Positions 1 to 9,561 of a DNA stretch of 64,000 bases are shown in pieces (positions within the stretch are counted from its first letter, which is position 1; the number at the start of each line of letters is the position of its first letter). Source of the stretch: Pantoea brenneri (GTDB taxonomy: Bacteria; Pseudomonadota; Gammaproteobacteria; Enterobacterales; Enterobacteriaceae); assembly GCA_002095305.1 (NCBI GenBank), contig MIEI01000007.1:1-64000 (forward strand). Direction: 5' to 3'. The translations under genes were made by a program, and so were the position numbers. The notes beneath the pieces are model-generated. The model was not told the DNA's origin. It was given only the letters and a program-made list of their open reading frames with translations, and did no database searches.

Positions 1-613
1 TATTGAAGTCGTAGGATTTATCTTTAATATCTGAGAGCTCATCAGTTAAGCCTGGAAACGTATTTTTATCAAAATAGGTCCGCTCCAGACTTTCAGCGTA
101 GATATAAACAATATTTTTCTTGGGACCTGAATTTTTTTTATTTGTTTGATAATAATACTTTGAAAAATCCCCAGCCTCGCCATTCATTCTCGACGAGATA
201 ATACTATAGACACCTGTAACTCCAGGATTAGATAAAAAAGAAGCTACAAAAAAAAATGAAAATATCGCGTATTTTCTTTTAGATGTATTATGATTTTCTT
301 TCCGACCTGACAATGACACCTTCACAGATATAATCGTAAACAACACTGAAAAGAGCAAAAGAAGAGCAAACGGCAGTAGGTACTTTTGTAAACCAGCACC
401 TTTTAAATCACTAAATATCGTATAAACAACCGATTCATTTATACCTACACCAGTAAAGTAATTTGAACCTATAAAAAGAGAAGTCGACACGATAAAAATT
501 AAATATAGAAAAACTATGAAAATTTTTTCTTTTAATGCTGGCTTAATATATCTACGAAAATAAAAAATCGCACACAGAAAGAAAAAAAAGGAAAGAGACA
601 ATTTAATCATCAT
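1..613 (-). CDS. OpgB/MdoB-like phosphoglycerol transferase, N-terminal part (cut by window edge)
   Basis: Reading the minus strand from 613 to the window edge gives an open frame of 204 codons. It starts with hydrophobic membrane segments and ends in a soluble part containing the motif ESLERTYFD. That motif and the preceding membrane layout resemble phosphoglycerol transferase I (OpgB/MdoB), an inner-membrane alkaline-phosphatase-superfamily enzyme that moves phosphoglycerol from phosphatidylglycerol onto periplasmic glycans. The Glu of the motif is a metal ligand in that family; the rest of the catalytic domain lies outside the window. Two adjacent ATGs at 613 and 610 fit the family N-terminus; an in-frame ATG at 670 would add 19 residues, and none has a clear ribosome-binding site. 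The gene is very AT-rich and sits beside an O-antigen locus, so it may decorate surface polysaccharide rather than osmoregulated glucans. The family is likely; the substrate is inferred. Confidence 0.7.
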   Translation of the reverse strand, partial: MMIKLSLSFFFFLCAIFYFRRYIKPALKEKIFIVFLYLIFIVSTSLFIGSNYFTGVGINESVVYTIFSDLKGAGLQKYLLPFALLLLFSVLFTIISVKVSLSGRKENHNTSKRKYAIFSFFFVASFLSNPGVTGVYSIISSRMNGEAGDFSKYYYQTNKKNSGPKKNIVYIYAESLERTYFDKNTFPGLTDELSDIKDKSYDFN

Positions 614-895
614 AAATCTCAGGTCTAATATAAAATTAAAGATATTTAAACAAAATGAGCAAAGAAGCATTATATACTAAATCAGAAGAAAGTTAACCAT
701 ATTCGAAAACAAATAGCCCGCCCTTTGATTTAGCACATTTCTGCAGTGATGTAGATGTAAACAAAATTAATAACGGGTTAAGAGGCTTACATATAATAAG
801 TAATTCAACATTTTCATGGACAAAGTTATAAAAATGATTACATTATGTTAAGATTACGTAAATCTCAAACTGAAAACCACGCGAATGGCGGTACA

Positions 896-1987
896 ATGAA
901 CAGGATACAATCAATACATTATCTGCGCGGAATTGCAGCCTTGTTAGTTGTTGCTTATCATAATAGGTCATTTTCATATGAACATTACACAGGGGAGAAC
1001 TGGACTGAAGTTTTATTTCAGGGTGGGGCATTTGGTGTTGATCTTTTTTTTCTTATCAGCGGATTTATAATTGCTTATTCAACAAGGAGGGCCGAACATT
1101 CACATTTAAGTGACTATGTATTACGACGTTTTTTTAGAATATATCCTGTTTTTTGGCTGGTACTCATAGCATATATTTTATCTGAAAATTCATTTACTTT
1201 TTGGAACATTATTCGTTCTGCTTTCCTACTCCATAATAATTACAGTGGCAATCCGCCTTTTTTTGAATATAATATACTCTATCCTGCCTGGTCTATGACT
1301 TATGAGATTTACTTTTATATCATATTTGCAATTTCCATGAAGCTCTCTCATAAATACAGAGTAATGACAACTCCTTTAATTTTGGTTTTTATGACATTGA
1401 TATTGCAACTTTTTTATAATAGCAGCTTTTCTATTTACGAAAATGTGCAACTACATGGTGCAATCGAAAAAGGATTAGGTTTTTTAAACTTCATTGCGTC
1501 ACCCTTAATGTTCAATTTTATAGCGGGAATGGCCATATACACTATCCATGACAAAATGCATTTAATTAAAGCAAAGGGATTACTTTCTTTTGTATTTATA
1601 AATGTATTTTTATGCATGTATCTTTATAACTATCATTATAAACATGGCATCTACGGTTTTGGTCTCTGGGCAATATTTCTTATTACCGGATCGCTTTTGT
1701 ATGAGGCCAGATACCAACTTACAAACTTTGCCCCCTTAATAATATTAGGTGATATATCCTATTCTCTTTATTTAGTTCACCCCTTAGTAATGCACCTGAT
1801 GGCAGCAAACCACGAATCCATCCCAATGTATGAGAAAAATTCGCCAGCTAAATTCCTAATGATAGTATCTACATCATTAGTGGCTGCATATCTTTTACAC
1901 CATTTTGTGGAACTTCCTGCCATAAAACTAGGTAAAAATGTTATTAATTACTTTCACAAAAGAAATAAATTATTAACTGCTAAATAA
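896..1987 (+). CDS. Membrane O-acyltransferase (acyltransferase 3 family)
   Basis: This integral membrane protein of about 363 residues starts with the family signature, an LRGIAALLVVAYH stretch that carries the conserved His, followed by GVDLFFLISGFII and about ten hydrophobic helices. Family members (OafA-like) transfer acetyl or other acyl groups from the cytoplasm onto exported sugars. The frame is open from 845, but I prefer the ATG at 896. It places the signature at the usual distance from the N-terminus and has a weak GGCGG upstream, whereas the extra 17 residues look non-conserved. It is transcribed toward gnd and away from the phosphoglycerol-transferase-like gene on the left, and it is as AT-rich as that gene. 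An O-antigen acetyltransferase role is inferred from position; the acceptor is unknown. Confidence 0.82.
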   Translation: MNRIQSIHYLRGIAALLVVAYHNRSFSYEHYTGENWTEVLFQGGAFGVDLFFLISGFIIAYSTRRAEHSHLSDYVLRRFFRIYPVFWLVLIAYILSENSFTFWNIIRSAFLLHNNYSGNPPFFEYNILYPAWSMTYEIYFYIIFAISMKLSHKYRVMTTPLILVFMTLILQLFYNSSFSIYENVQLHGAIEKGLGFLNFIASPLMFNFIAGMAIYTIHDKMHLIKAKGLLSFVFINVFLCMYLYNYHYKHGIYGFGLWAIFLITGSLLYEARYQLTNFAPLIILGDISYSLYLVHPLVMHLMAANHESIPMYEKNSPAKFLMIVSTSLVAAYLLHHFVELPAIKLGKNVINYFHKRNKLLTAK

Positions 1988-2014
1988 GGTAATAAAAAAT
2001 AAATACAATTCATT

Positions 2015-2044
2015 AAAATGGGCACCAAGATTGGTGCCCATTAC
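2015..2044. terminator. Bidirectional Rho-independent terminator between the acyltransferase gene and gnd
   Basis: A perfect 10-bp stem, AATGGGCACC at 2017-2026 and GGTGCCCATT at 2033-2042, encloses a 6-nt loop. On the minus strand it is followed by TTTTAATG, which suits termination of gnd; on the plus strand by ACTTTGTTT. It lies between the convergent stop codons at 1987 and 2077. Confidence 0.85.
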
Positions 2045-2076
2045 TTTGTTTACAGAGTTCAGATGTTAATGGCCGT

Positions 2077-3486
2077 TTAGTCTAACCACTCAGTGTGGAA
2101 CACACCGTCTTTATCGATACGCTTGTAGGTATGCGCACCGAAGTAGTCACGCTGCGCCTGAATCAGGTTGGCAGGCAGCACTTCTGAACGGTAACTGTCG
2201 TAGTAAGCAATTGCCGCAGAGAAGGTTGGCGTTGGGATACCGTTCTGAATCGCGTAAGAAACAACATCACGCAGCGCCTGCTGATACTGATCGGCGATAT
2301 CTTTGAAGTACGGCGCCAGCAGCAGGTTAGCGATGCTTGCATCTTCAGCATAGGCATCAGTAATTTTCTGCAGGAATTGGGCACGGATGATGCAGCCAGC
2401 ACGGAAAATCTTGGCGATTTCACCGTAGTGCAGATCCCAGTTGTTCTCTTCTGAAGCCGCACGCAGCTGTGAGAAGCCCTGCGCATAAGAGACGATTTTA
2501 CCGAGGTAGAGTGCGCGACGCACTTTCTCGATAAACTCTGCTTTATCACCGGTAAAGGCTTGAGCCTGCGGACCGCTCAGGACTTTGGAAGCCGCAACGC
2601 GCTGCGTTTTCAGCGAGGAGAGGTAACGGGCAAACACTGATTCAGTGATCAGTGACAGTGGCTCGCCCAGATCCAGTGAACTCTGGCTGGTCCATTTACC
2701 GGTACCTTTGTTCGCTGCTTCATCCAGAATCACATCAACCAGATAGTTACCTTCTTCATCTTTCTTAGTGAAGATATCTTTGGTGATATCGATCAGGTAG
2801 CTGCTCAGCTCGCCGTTGTTCCACTCGGTGAAGGTTTCCGCCAGCTCTTCGTTGTTCAGACCCAGTGCACCTTTAAGCAACGCGTAAGCTTCTGCAATCA
2901 GCTGCATGTCACCGTATTCGATGCCGTTGTGCACCATTTTCACATAGTGACCCGCGCCGTCCGGACCGATGTAAGCCACACAGGCTTCGCCATCTTCTGC
3001 ACGTGCCGCAATCTTATCCAGAATTGGAGCAACCAGCTCATAGGCTTCTTTCTGGCCGCCAGGCATGATAGATGGACCTTTCAGTGCGCCCTCTTCACCG
3101 CCGGATACGCCGGTACCGATGAAGTTAAAGCCCTGGTCTGACAGCTCTTTGTTACGACGAATGGTGTCTTTATAGAAGGTGTTACCGCCATCGATCAGAA
3201 TGTCGCCTTTATCAAGATGCGGCGTCAGTGAGGCGATAGTTTTGTCGGTCGCTTCACCTGCCTGAACCATCAGCAGGATACGACGTGGTTTTTCCAGCGA
3301 TTCGACAAACTCTTCAACGGTGTAAAAAGGAGCAAGCTTCTTGCCCTGGTTCTCCGCGATGACTTCATCCGTCTTTTCGCGTGAACGGTTAAAGATAGAA
3401 ACAGTGTAACCGCGGCTCTCAATGTTAAGAGCCAAGTTGCGGCCCATCACTGCCATACCTACAACGCCGATCTGTTGCTTGGACAT
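2077..3486 (-). CDS. gnd: 6-phosphogluconate dehydrogenase, decarboxylating
   Basis: The protein has 469 residues, essentially the enterobacterial length. It starts with a Rossmann NADP-binding segment ([15 protein letters not shown]) and contains the substrate-site stretch [21 protein letters not shown] and the C-terminal helical domain ending in HTEWLD. It converts 6-phosphogluconate to ribulose 5-phosphate with NADPH formation in the cytosolic pentose phosphate pathway. The ATG is preceded by AGGAG with good spacing. A weak promoter-like element (TATACT at 3560-3565, read on the minus strand) lies upstream, so gnd probably has its own promoter behind the mannan locus. gnd flanks O-antigen loci in enterobacteria and is often carried along by recombination; here it keeps host-like GC content while both flanks are AT-rich. 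Confidence 0.97.
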   Translation of the reverse strand: MSKQQIGVVGMAVMGRNLALNIESRGYTVSIFNRSREKTDEVIAENQGKKLAPFYTVEEFVESLEKPRRILLMVQAGEATDKTIASLTPHLDKGDILIDGGNTFYKDTIRRNKELSDQGFNFIGTGVSGGEEGALKGPSIMPGGQKEAYELVAPILDKIAARAEDGEACVAYIGPDGAGHYVKMVHNGIEYGDMQLIAEAYALLKGALGLNNEELAETFTEWNNGELSSYLIDITKDIFTKKDEEGNYLVDVILDEAANKGTGKWTSQSSLDLGEPLSLITESVFARYLSSLKTQRVAASKVLSGPQAQAFTGDKAEFIEKVRRALYLGKIVSYAQGFSQLRAASEENNWDLHYGEIAKIFRAGCIIRAQFLQKITDAYAEDASIANLLLAPYFKDIADQYQQALRDVVSYAIQNGIPTPTFSAAIAYYDSYRSEVLPANLIQAQRDYFGAHTYKRIDKDGVFHTEWLD

Positions 3487-3619
3487 TTTTTACTCCTGTC
3501 TGAAGGTCACTTCACAATGCGTCATCGCATGTGAACAAAAGTGCCAATTATGTTAACTCAGTATAATAAGAGATTGATAGTTATTGATGCTATAGGGTTA
3601 TGCAAGCGCAGAAACATTG

Positions 3620-4729
3620 CTATATCAAAGAGTTGTATAAATCCACATACGAAGAAACCATTTTATCACCGGTAAACAGTTCGAGATAACGTTGGTAAGC
3701 ATGCTCTCCATAAATCTTTGCTTGTGCAGGATTATTCCAGAGGGACTCCATTGCCATACACAGTGCTGAAGGATCAGAGGGAGGTACTACAATCCCTGTT
3801 TCGTTGTGGATATTAATCCATGACGTGCCAGTTCCGATTTCACTTGAAATAAGGGGTTTACTAAACATAGCCCCTTCAAGCAAAGAAATACCGAAAGCTT
3901 CGGATCTTAGATGAGAAGGAAATACCATAGCGAAGCAAAGATCAAGTAGCGCAATTTTGTCGGCATCCTCAAGTGCACCTAAAAAAAAGACGTTTTTTAA
4001 ACCCAATTTTTCTGCCTGGACCTGAAGTTCACGTTCAATAGGTCCCGAGCCAACGATGACAACTGGATAGTTATTTCCAGCATTAGCTTCCAATAATATA
4101 TGCAAACCTTTATAGTAACGTAACGTGCCTATAAATAAGAAGAAACGCTCAGGTAATTTTTCCCGCCAGGCTTGTAGAGCATCGTTAGACGGTAATACAT
4201 AACCAGCTTGATCTATGCCAATAGGAATGACCCTCACCTTCTCAGCGTATTTTTTTAGCACTGGGCTTGTAGCAACATAGTTAGGTGAGGTCGCGACAAT
4301 AGTATTTACTGAAGACATGAACTTATGCATTAAGGGACTATATAATCTAAGCAATTTCTTTTGTCTGACTATGTCTGAATGATAACTTACTACAGTCGGT
4401 TTATTTACCTTGCAAAGGAAATGCACCATATCCATATAAGGCCATGGGAAATGATAGTGAATAACATCTGCTTCTCTAGCGAGTTTTTTGAAAACCCGCA
4501 TTGCGTTTAAAGAAAAAGGACTTGAAGCAACTGAAAAATCCGCTTGTATTCTATGACACTTATGAGAGGCGACTATAGCATCCATACAAGTTTCGTGCTG
4601 AGTTAAGGATAATACTGTAGATTCAACGTCATATTTAGCCGATCCTTCAGCCAATTGGAAAATTACTTGTTCAATACCACCAAATGAATCTGGATAATAC
4701 GTCTTATAAAAATGAAGTACTTTTATCAT
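3620..4729 (-). CDS. wbdC: GT4 glycosyltransferase, WbdC-like mannosyltransferase
   Basis: The protein has 369 residues in a GT-B, GT4-type fold. The N-terminal half has GGIEQVIFQLAEGS, typical of the acceptor-binding start, and the C-terminal half has the EX7E motif within SEAFGISLLEGAMFSKP. It is the last gene of the manC-manB-wzm-wzt-wbdD-wbdA-wbdB run, the position of WbdC in E. coli O8/O9a. There WbdC adds the first mannose to undecaprenyl-PP-GlcNAc at the inner membrane. Its ATG overlaps the upstream stop codon (ATGA), indicating translational coupling. It is AT-rich like the rest of the locus. The glycosyltransferase family is certain from the motifs; the donor GDP-mannose and the WbdC role are inferred from order. 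Confidence 0.8.
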   Translation of the reverse strand: MIKVLHFYKTYYPDSFGGIEQVIFQLAEGSAKYDVESTVLSLTQHETCMDAIVASHKCHRIQADFSVASSPFSLNAMRVFKKLAREADVIHYHFPWPYMDMVHFLCKVNKPTVVSYHSDIVRQKKLLRLYSPLMHKFMSSVNTIVATSPNYVATSPVLKKYAEKVRVIPIGIDQAGYVLPSNDALQAWREKLPERFFLFIGTLRYYKGLHILLEANAGNNYPVVIVGSGPIERELQVQAEKLGLKNVFFLGALEDADKIALLDLCFAMVFPSHLRSEAFGISLLEGAMFSKPLISSEIGTGTSWINIHNETGIVVPPSDPSALCMAMESLWNNPAQAKIYGEHAYQRYLELFTGDKMVSSYVDLYNSLI

Positions 4730-5868
4730 AGCATTTCTAATTTAGTGTAAACGTTCACCGTTTGCCGTGCGCATTTTTCCCAGTCAAAATTTTTCGCATG
4801 TATAAGTCCTTTCTCAATGGCTAAATATCGGTGTTCATCAGAGCTAAGTGCGGTTTCCAATTGCATGGCAATGCAATTAACGTCTTTAGGATCGTGATAA
4901 AACGATGATTTACCTGCTACTTCTGGCAAAGACGAGGTAGCAGAACATACTACCGGAACTCCTGACTGCAATGCTTCAAGCACCGGTAATCCAAAGCCTT
5001 CATACTCACTTGGAAAACAAAAGACTCGTGCTCCACTGAAAAGAAATGGTATATCAGAACGTGGAACATAACCTAAATATACCAGCCACCCAGCACGAGC
5101 AGCCTTATCGATTTTTTTCAAAATCTCTTCATTCTTCCATCCTTTAAAACCGCTAATTACTAAGGGATATGCATTACGCAGTTGGGCAGGAAGTTTTTGA
5201 TACGCATCAATCAAAGATATAATGTTTTTGCGTGGTTCTAAGGTACCTACAAAAAGTGTGTATTGTTGGTGTTCTAGATGATACTTTTTCAGCACCGGTG
5301 AAGTTTGCTCCTCACTTCGTTGTTGAAAATGTTCGGACGCTGCCAGATGTGTTGTTTGTATTTTTTCAAGCGGGTAATTAAAATACTGATTGAGTTCCTG
5401 CCGAATGAAATCCGAAACTGTTATAATATAATCACTTCGCTTAAGCGCCTTCAGGATTTCCTGCCGGGTATATCTACTTCTTTTAGCCTCAAAATAATCA
5501 GGGAATTTAAAAGGGCTAAGATCATGAAAGGTAGCGACTTTTTTACCAGCATGTGCAGGAAGAAAAAAATTCGGGCCGTGGTAAATATAGTCATTATACT
5601 TAACCAATGCCTTTTTTTTTATAATTGGAGACAATGATTGATAGACTTTGATTGCCACAGAACTGTTTTTTAACACACTTTTTAAATTATGTGTGATGCT
5701 AGCGGTGGCATTCTCATCGGGAATTTTCTCTAACACTAATCTACCGTCAAAAAAGCGAAAATTTTCGATACAATTAAGCCGTTCTATGCCCTTAGCTAAC
5801 TCATATGTATATCGACCTATGCCTGTTAGCGGATATTTTATTGGCTCAACAGAAAGAATTACCTTCAT
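4726..5868 (-). CDS. wbdB: GT4 glycosyltransferase, WbdB-like mannosyltransferase
   Basis: The protein has 380 residues. It begins MKVILSVEPIKYPLTGIGRY, with the GIGRY glycine-rich acceptor loop. It carries TLFVGTLEPRKNI at the start of the nucleotide-binding lobe and the EX7E motif in SEYEGFGLPVLEALQSG. In the O8/O9a systems WbdB adds the short alpha-1,3-mannose adaptor after WbdC and before the WbdA polymerase. The ATG follows GAGGAAATT, a strong ribosome-binding site. It lies 30 nt after the wbdA-like gene and overlaps the next gene by 4 nt. The role is inferred from gene order; the fold is clear. Confidence 0.82.
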   Translation of the reverse strand: MKVILSVEPIKYPLTGIGRYTYELAKGIERLNCIENFRFFDGRLVLEKIPDENATASITHNLKSVLKNSSVAIKVYQSLSPIIKKKALVKYNDYIYHGPNFFLPAHAGKKVATFHDLSPFKFPDYFEAKRSRYTRQEILKALKRSDYIITVSDFIRQELNQYFNYPLEKIQTTHLAASEHFQQRSEEQTSPVLKKYHLEHQQYTLFVGTLEPRKNIISLIDAYQKLPAQLRNAYPLVISGFKGWKNEEILKKIDKAARAGWLVYLGYVPRSDIPFLFSGARVFCFPSEYEGFGLPVLEALQSGVPVVCSATSSLPEVAGKSSFYHDPKDVNCIAMQLETALSSDEHRYLAIEKGLIHAKNFDWEKCARQTVNVYTKLEML

Positions 5869-5898
5869 AATTTCCTCAAGTCCCTATAATTGGTCATT

Positions 5899-8800
5899 TT
5901 ATTGGCACTCATCTTTGATAGTCAGATTTCTTACCAATCCTGAACAGAGATTATCAAGCCTGAGGCCAATTGACTGGTAGTCATGCTGTGCGCGCCACGC
6001 GTCAGCTGCAGCTTTAACTTTTAGTGAATTTTCACTATTACTCGCGATGTCTTTAAGCGTTTCCATGATATTTTTTGCAATAATATCAGCGGTAAACCCT
6101 TCAAATTTAAAAACAGCATCCCCTAAATCATCAAAAATTGGTATCGGTGTAACTATTACTGGTTTTGCAGTAGCCATGCCGTACCTTACTGCACCGCTGG
6201 CAGACTCACCTGTATTTTGATAGGCAAATAACAGCAAATCAGCGTCAGAAAGCAATCTTAGACTATGCTCATCAGCCAGAAAATCATTATGGAATTCAAC
6301 TAAATCTGAAAGCCTTTGTTCAATAACGAACTCTTTCAAAGCATTAACCAGGTCATGAGATTCAGCTACAGGAAACTCAGCATTAACCAGTCTAATTTTC
6401 ACCGGAGTATTATTGTCACGCAAGATTTTAATCGCTTGCACGATTTCCATCAATCCTTTATGGGGCAAGCAGAATCCATAGCTTGCGATCAAAGGTATTC
6501 CCTCTGTCACATGAGACTTAGTCTGAGCTGTGTCATTACTAAGAACTCCATGTGGGAAAAGGGTAACGTTATCTTCCAGGCCTAATTCTTTCAACCGGTT
6601 CAAATCGGCGAACGAATGAACCAGTAACCTGTCACAAACTCTTAAAGCATCCAATATATGTAAAAGCTTGAAATTTTCTACAGGGCTCTTATCAGGATCA
6701 ACAGTAGAATGCAACGTCATTATAACAATTACATTTTTTTCTTTTAATTCCAGAATGAAAGCTGATAGTTCTGAATGATTAAAGAACCCATAATTAAACT
6801 GAATAATTACAGTATTTAACTGTGCTTGCTCAATATGCTTAACAATAACGTTTAAGTTATTTTCTTCTTTCCCTATACGCCATGTCCGAATACTTTTATC
6901 ATTTTGTTTATCAATAGTTTCCTGTCCGTTTGGTGAAAAGATCATGGAATACTGACCAGGCATGTTATTAACCAAATGCTGAGAATAGGTAGCAATCCCG
7001 CATTTTGTATTCCATGTAGTAATCCAACCAATTTTTGCTTGCTGATTGCATTCCCAGAAGTTAGCCTGTAGTGCTTTAAGCGAAGCAATAGAACGTTTTG
7101 CTACAGAAGACCAGCTAAAATTAGAAAGAATACGGCTACGTCCTTTTTCGGCCATTTGACGGCGGTCTTCAAGCGGAGTGTCAAAAGCACACTTCATTTT
7201 CAGAGCCAGGTCATCAATACTCACATCAACCCATGCAGAAGAATAAAGAGAAAAATGTGTTTTAGCGTGCGCGTAAGTATAATCTACTAACCAACTATTT
7301 GTTGCATCGCAGAAATCTTTCTGACCACTCCAGTTAGTGACTATTGCAGGCAAGCCACTCAGCATCGCTTCAGCAATGGGTAATCCAAATCCTTCAGCAC
7401 AACTGGGGGCGACCAGCACGTCACATTGTTCATAAATACTTTTTAAAAGCGACTCATCAAGATCTTCTTCAATTATTATTACGTGCGGGAAATTCGCATT
7501 ATCTTTTTTCAAAGCATCTAGTTTTTGCTTAATGGTATTATGTGGGTTATGGAAAGTTTTAATTATTAAGGTAACATCATCGCTATGCTTGAATGCTTTT
7601 CCGTATGCTTGCAGCATCGCATCTGCACCTTTGCGCGGAAAGCAGGATGAAACATGTAAGAAACGGAAAGAATTTACCTTCCCAAGATCATAATGAATTG
7701 AATTAATACTCTCCCAATGATCACATCCATTACCCGTTACGAACGCAGGTAGACGCAATCCATTATCAAGCAGTATTTTTTTTACGTGATGTGACGTGCA
7801 TAAAACAGCATCGAGTTCATTATTAAAGCTTTGAATCCATTCAAGTGGATAACCTGTTTCTTCCCAAGCATAGCAATGAAGGAGTTTAACATTTGCATTC
7901 AACCCAGTAACACGTGGTGGATAAATATTCCTGGACTGAATTGAGGATTTTTTTGTTAGTGATTGCTGTGCTTTTCTATTCCAAGTTAATAAATCAGCGT
8001 TGCTACTTTTATGCATAAAAGTAGCATCAGGCTCATAATCTCCAGGACCTTCTGTGGAATGTAACAATACATCGGTATCTTCATCATTTAATGCCCGGGC
8101 AAATTGCCTATTAACTAAGGCAAGACTATAAGAAGAATCAAAAGGACCATCTATACGCCATTCAAGCCGCTTTTCTAAAGCCTGCATAATTTCGGCTAAC
8201 TTCATGTTCCTATCTAATGCTTCAGCAACTTTCATAAGATCTTGCTGAGATGGTCTGACTTTGGTATCTATTTTTTTTAATTTTTCAATTATAGTTAACG
8301 GCTCATCCTCATCATCATGTGTTTCATCTAAACTTAAACTCTCTATAGAACGTGAAAATTCGTTAAGAGCTTTTTGAGCTGTGAGGTCCCATGAGAATTT
8401 AGCCGACTGACTTATAGCATGTGATTTTAATTTTTCCCGGAACTCTTCATCGACAATGACTTCAATAATTTTATTTTTTATTGCCTCTACCGAAAATGGA
8501 TCAAATAGCGCTTTTTCCAGCCCTATAACTTCAGGAATACTAGTTACATTTGAGCCTATAGTTGCAGCCCCACATTTCATAGCCTCTAAAATAGGCAGGC
8601 CAAAACCTTCATGTTCAGAGGCAAAAACGAATAAGAAACAATGACGATAAAAAAGTATTAGTTCGTCATCACTAACGTAACCTGTCAATATAACATCTTT
8701 CTTAGTAAGGCCTGCATTTTTAATTATGTTGGTTAGATAGATGCGATCTCCATCATTCAACTTGCTTACAATGACAAGCTGTTTGTTATATCGTAAATCG

Positions 8801-9561
8801 CTATTAATCTGAGAGAAAGCAAGTATTAACCTTTCAAAATTCTTACGCTTATCAAAACCTCCTGGCGCATAAAGAATAATATCTTTGGTAATGGAAAATT
8901 TATTCTTTATATAATTGAAATCGATATCTTTTATATTTTTATCATGCCATTCTTCTTCTGTTGCTGATGATATTGATGCAATATGAGCCTGAGTATCAGC
9001 AAGATGTATTTTAGCTTCTTTAGCAGTATAATCTGAGTTGGTAAGAATAACATCTGCTTTTTTAAGGTTATCGATTTTATTTAAATAATAAGAACGAAAC
9101 CTTTGATCTTGTAAATATGTCTTTTCATTTACAAGTGGAATCAAATCATGATGAAGGACAAAAACTTTAGTTTTGCTCCTCAGCGATTTTATAGTAATTA
9201 TTGCATCATCAATATGCCCTTCAAAAAGGCTTGTGATAAAAACGATATCTGCAGAAAAGGAACGAATCATCTCTTCACGAATAAGGCTTGCAGCGGCCCT
9301 ACGCCATTCATTCCCTCCATCGCAAGCTTTTAAAGGCGCAGGAAGCTTACAAACTATAATTTTTTCTTCAGGAATAAGCCCTAACAATGCCTCTTTGATT
9401 TCAGGAATTGTATCAATAAAATTTGCGTTCAGTAACACAAAAAACTCATGTGTTTTATTATTGCGCAGAATAGCCTTAGTTATGGATAAAGAGTAACGCC
9501 CAATACCACGGTATTTACTTTCAGTTTGCGCACCCTGCAGATCAATAATAATTCTCATCAT
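5899..9561 (-). CDS. wbdA: Three-domain mannosyltransferase (O8-type WbdA-like O-antigen polymerase)
   Basis: This long protein of 1220 residues holds three glycosyltransferase-like modules. Module 1 (about 1-400) has GIGRY at the N-terminus, the phosphate-binding stretch APGGFDKRKNF and EX7E at E318/E326. Module 2 (about 545-835) has SSCFPRKGAD and EX7E at E723/E731. Module 3 (about 843-1220) starts with WNTKCGIATYS and has E1119, but Tyr at the place of the second Glu. A charged linker (about 405-470) joins modules 1 and 2. In E. coli, WbdA of O9a has two modules and O8 has three; these polymerise mannose on the WbdC/WbdB adaptor, so this protein matches the O8 architecture. It overlaps wbdD by 4 nt (ATGA), fitting the WbdA-WbdD complex. 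Linkage specificities cannot be read from sequence alone. Confidence 0.87.
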   Translation of the reverse strand: MMRIIIDLQGAQTESKYRGIGRYSLSITKAILRNNKTHEFFVLLNANFIDTIPEIKEALLGLIPEEKIIVCKLPAPLKACDGGNEWRRAAASLIREEMIRSFSADIVFITSLFEGHIDDAIITIKSLRSKTKVFVLHHDLIPLVNEKTYLQDQRFRSYYLNKIDNLKKADVILTNSDYTAKEAKIHLADTQAHIASISSATEEEWHDKNIKDIDFNYIKNKFSITKDIILYAPGGFDKRKNFERLILAFSQINSDLRYNKQLVIVSKLNDGDRIYLTNIIKNAGLTKKDVILTGYVSDDELILFYRHCFLFVFASEHEGFGLPILEAMKCGAATIGSNVTSIPEVIGLEKALFDPFSVEAIKNKIIEVIVDEEFREKLKSHAISQSAKFSWDLTAQKALNEFSRSIESLSLDETHDDEDEPLTIIEKLKKIDTKVRPSQQDLMKVAEALDRNMKLAEIMQALEKRLEWRIDGPFDSSYSLALVNRQFARALNDEDTDVLLHSTEGPGDYEPDATFMHKSSNADLLTWNRKAQQSLTKKSSIQSRNIYPPRVTGLNANVKLLHCYAWEETGYPLEWIQSFNNELDAVLCTSHHVKKILLDNGLRLPAFVTGNGCDHWESINSIHYDLGKVNSFRFLHVSSCFPRKGADAMLQAYGKAFKHSDDVTLIIKTFHNPHNTIKQKLDALKKDNANFPHVIIIEEDLDESLLKSIYEQCDVLVAPSCAEGFGLPIAEAMLSGLPAIVTNWSGQKDFCDATNSWLVDYTYAHAKTHFSLYSSAWVDVSIDDLALKMKCAFDTPLEDRRQMAEKGRSRILSNFSWSSVAKRSIASLKALQANFWECNQQAKIGWITTWNTKCGIATYSQHLVNNMPGQYSMIFSPNGQETIDKQNDKSIRTWRIGKEENNLNVIVKHIEQAQLNTVIIQFNYGFFNHSELSAFILELKEKNVIVIMTLHSTVDPDKSPVENFKLLHILDALRVCDRLLVHSFADLNRLKELGLEDNVTLFPHGVLSNDTAQTKSHVTEGIPLIASYGFCLPHKGLMEIVQAIKILRDNNTPVKIRLVNAEFPVAESHDLVNALKEFVIEQRLSDLVEFHNDFLADEHSLRLLSDADLLLFAYQNTGESASGAVRYGMATAKPVIVTPIPIFDDLGDAVFKFEGFTADIIAKNIMETLKDIASNSENSLKVKAAADAWRAQHDYQSIGLRLDNLCSGLVRNLTIKDECQ

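Noticed and set aside
5899-9561. Possibility that the 1220-residue transferase is an artificial fusion of three genes
   Set aside because: The frame is continuous without internal ribosome-binding sites, and three-module WbdA proteins are known from E. coli O8.
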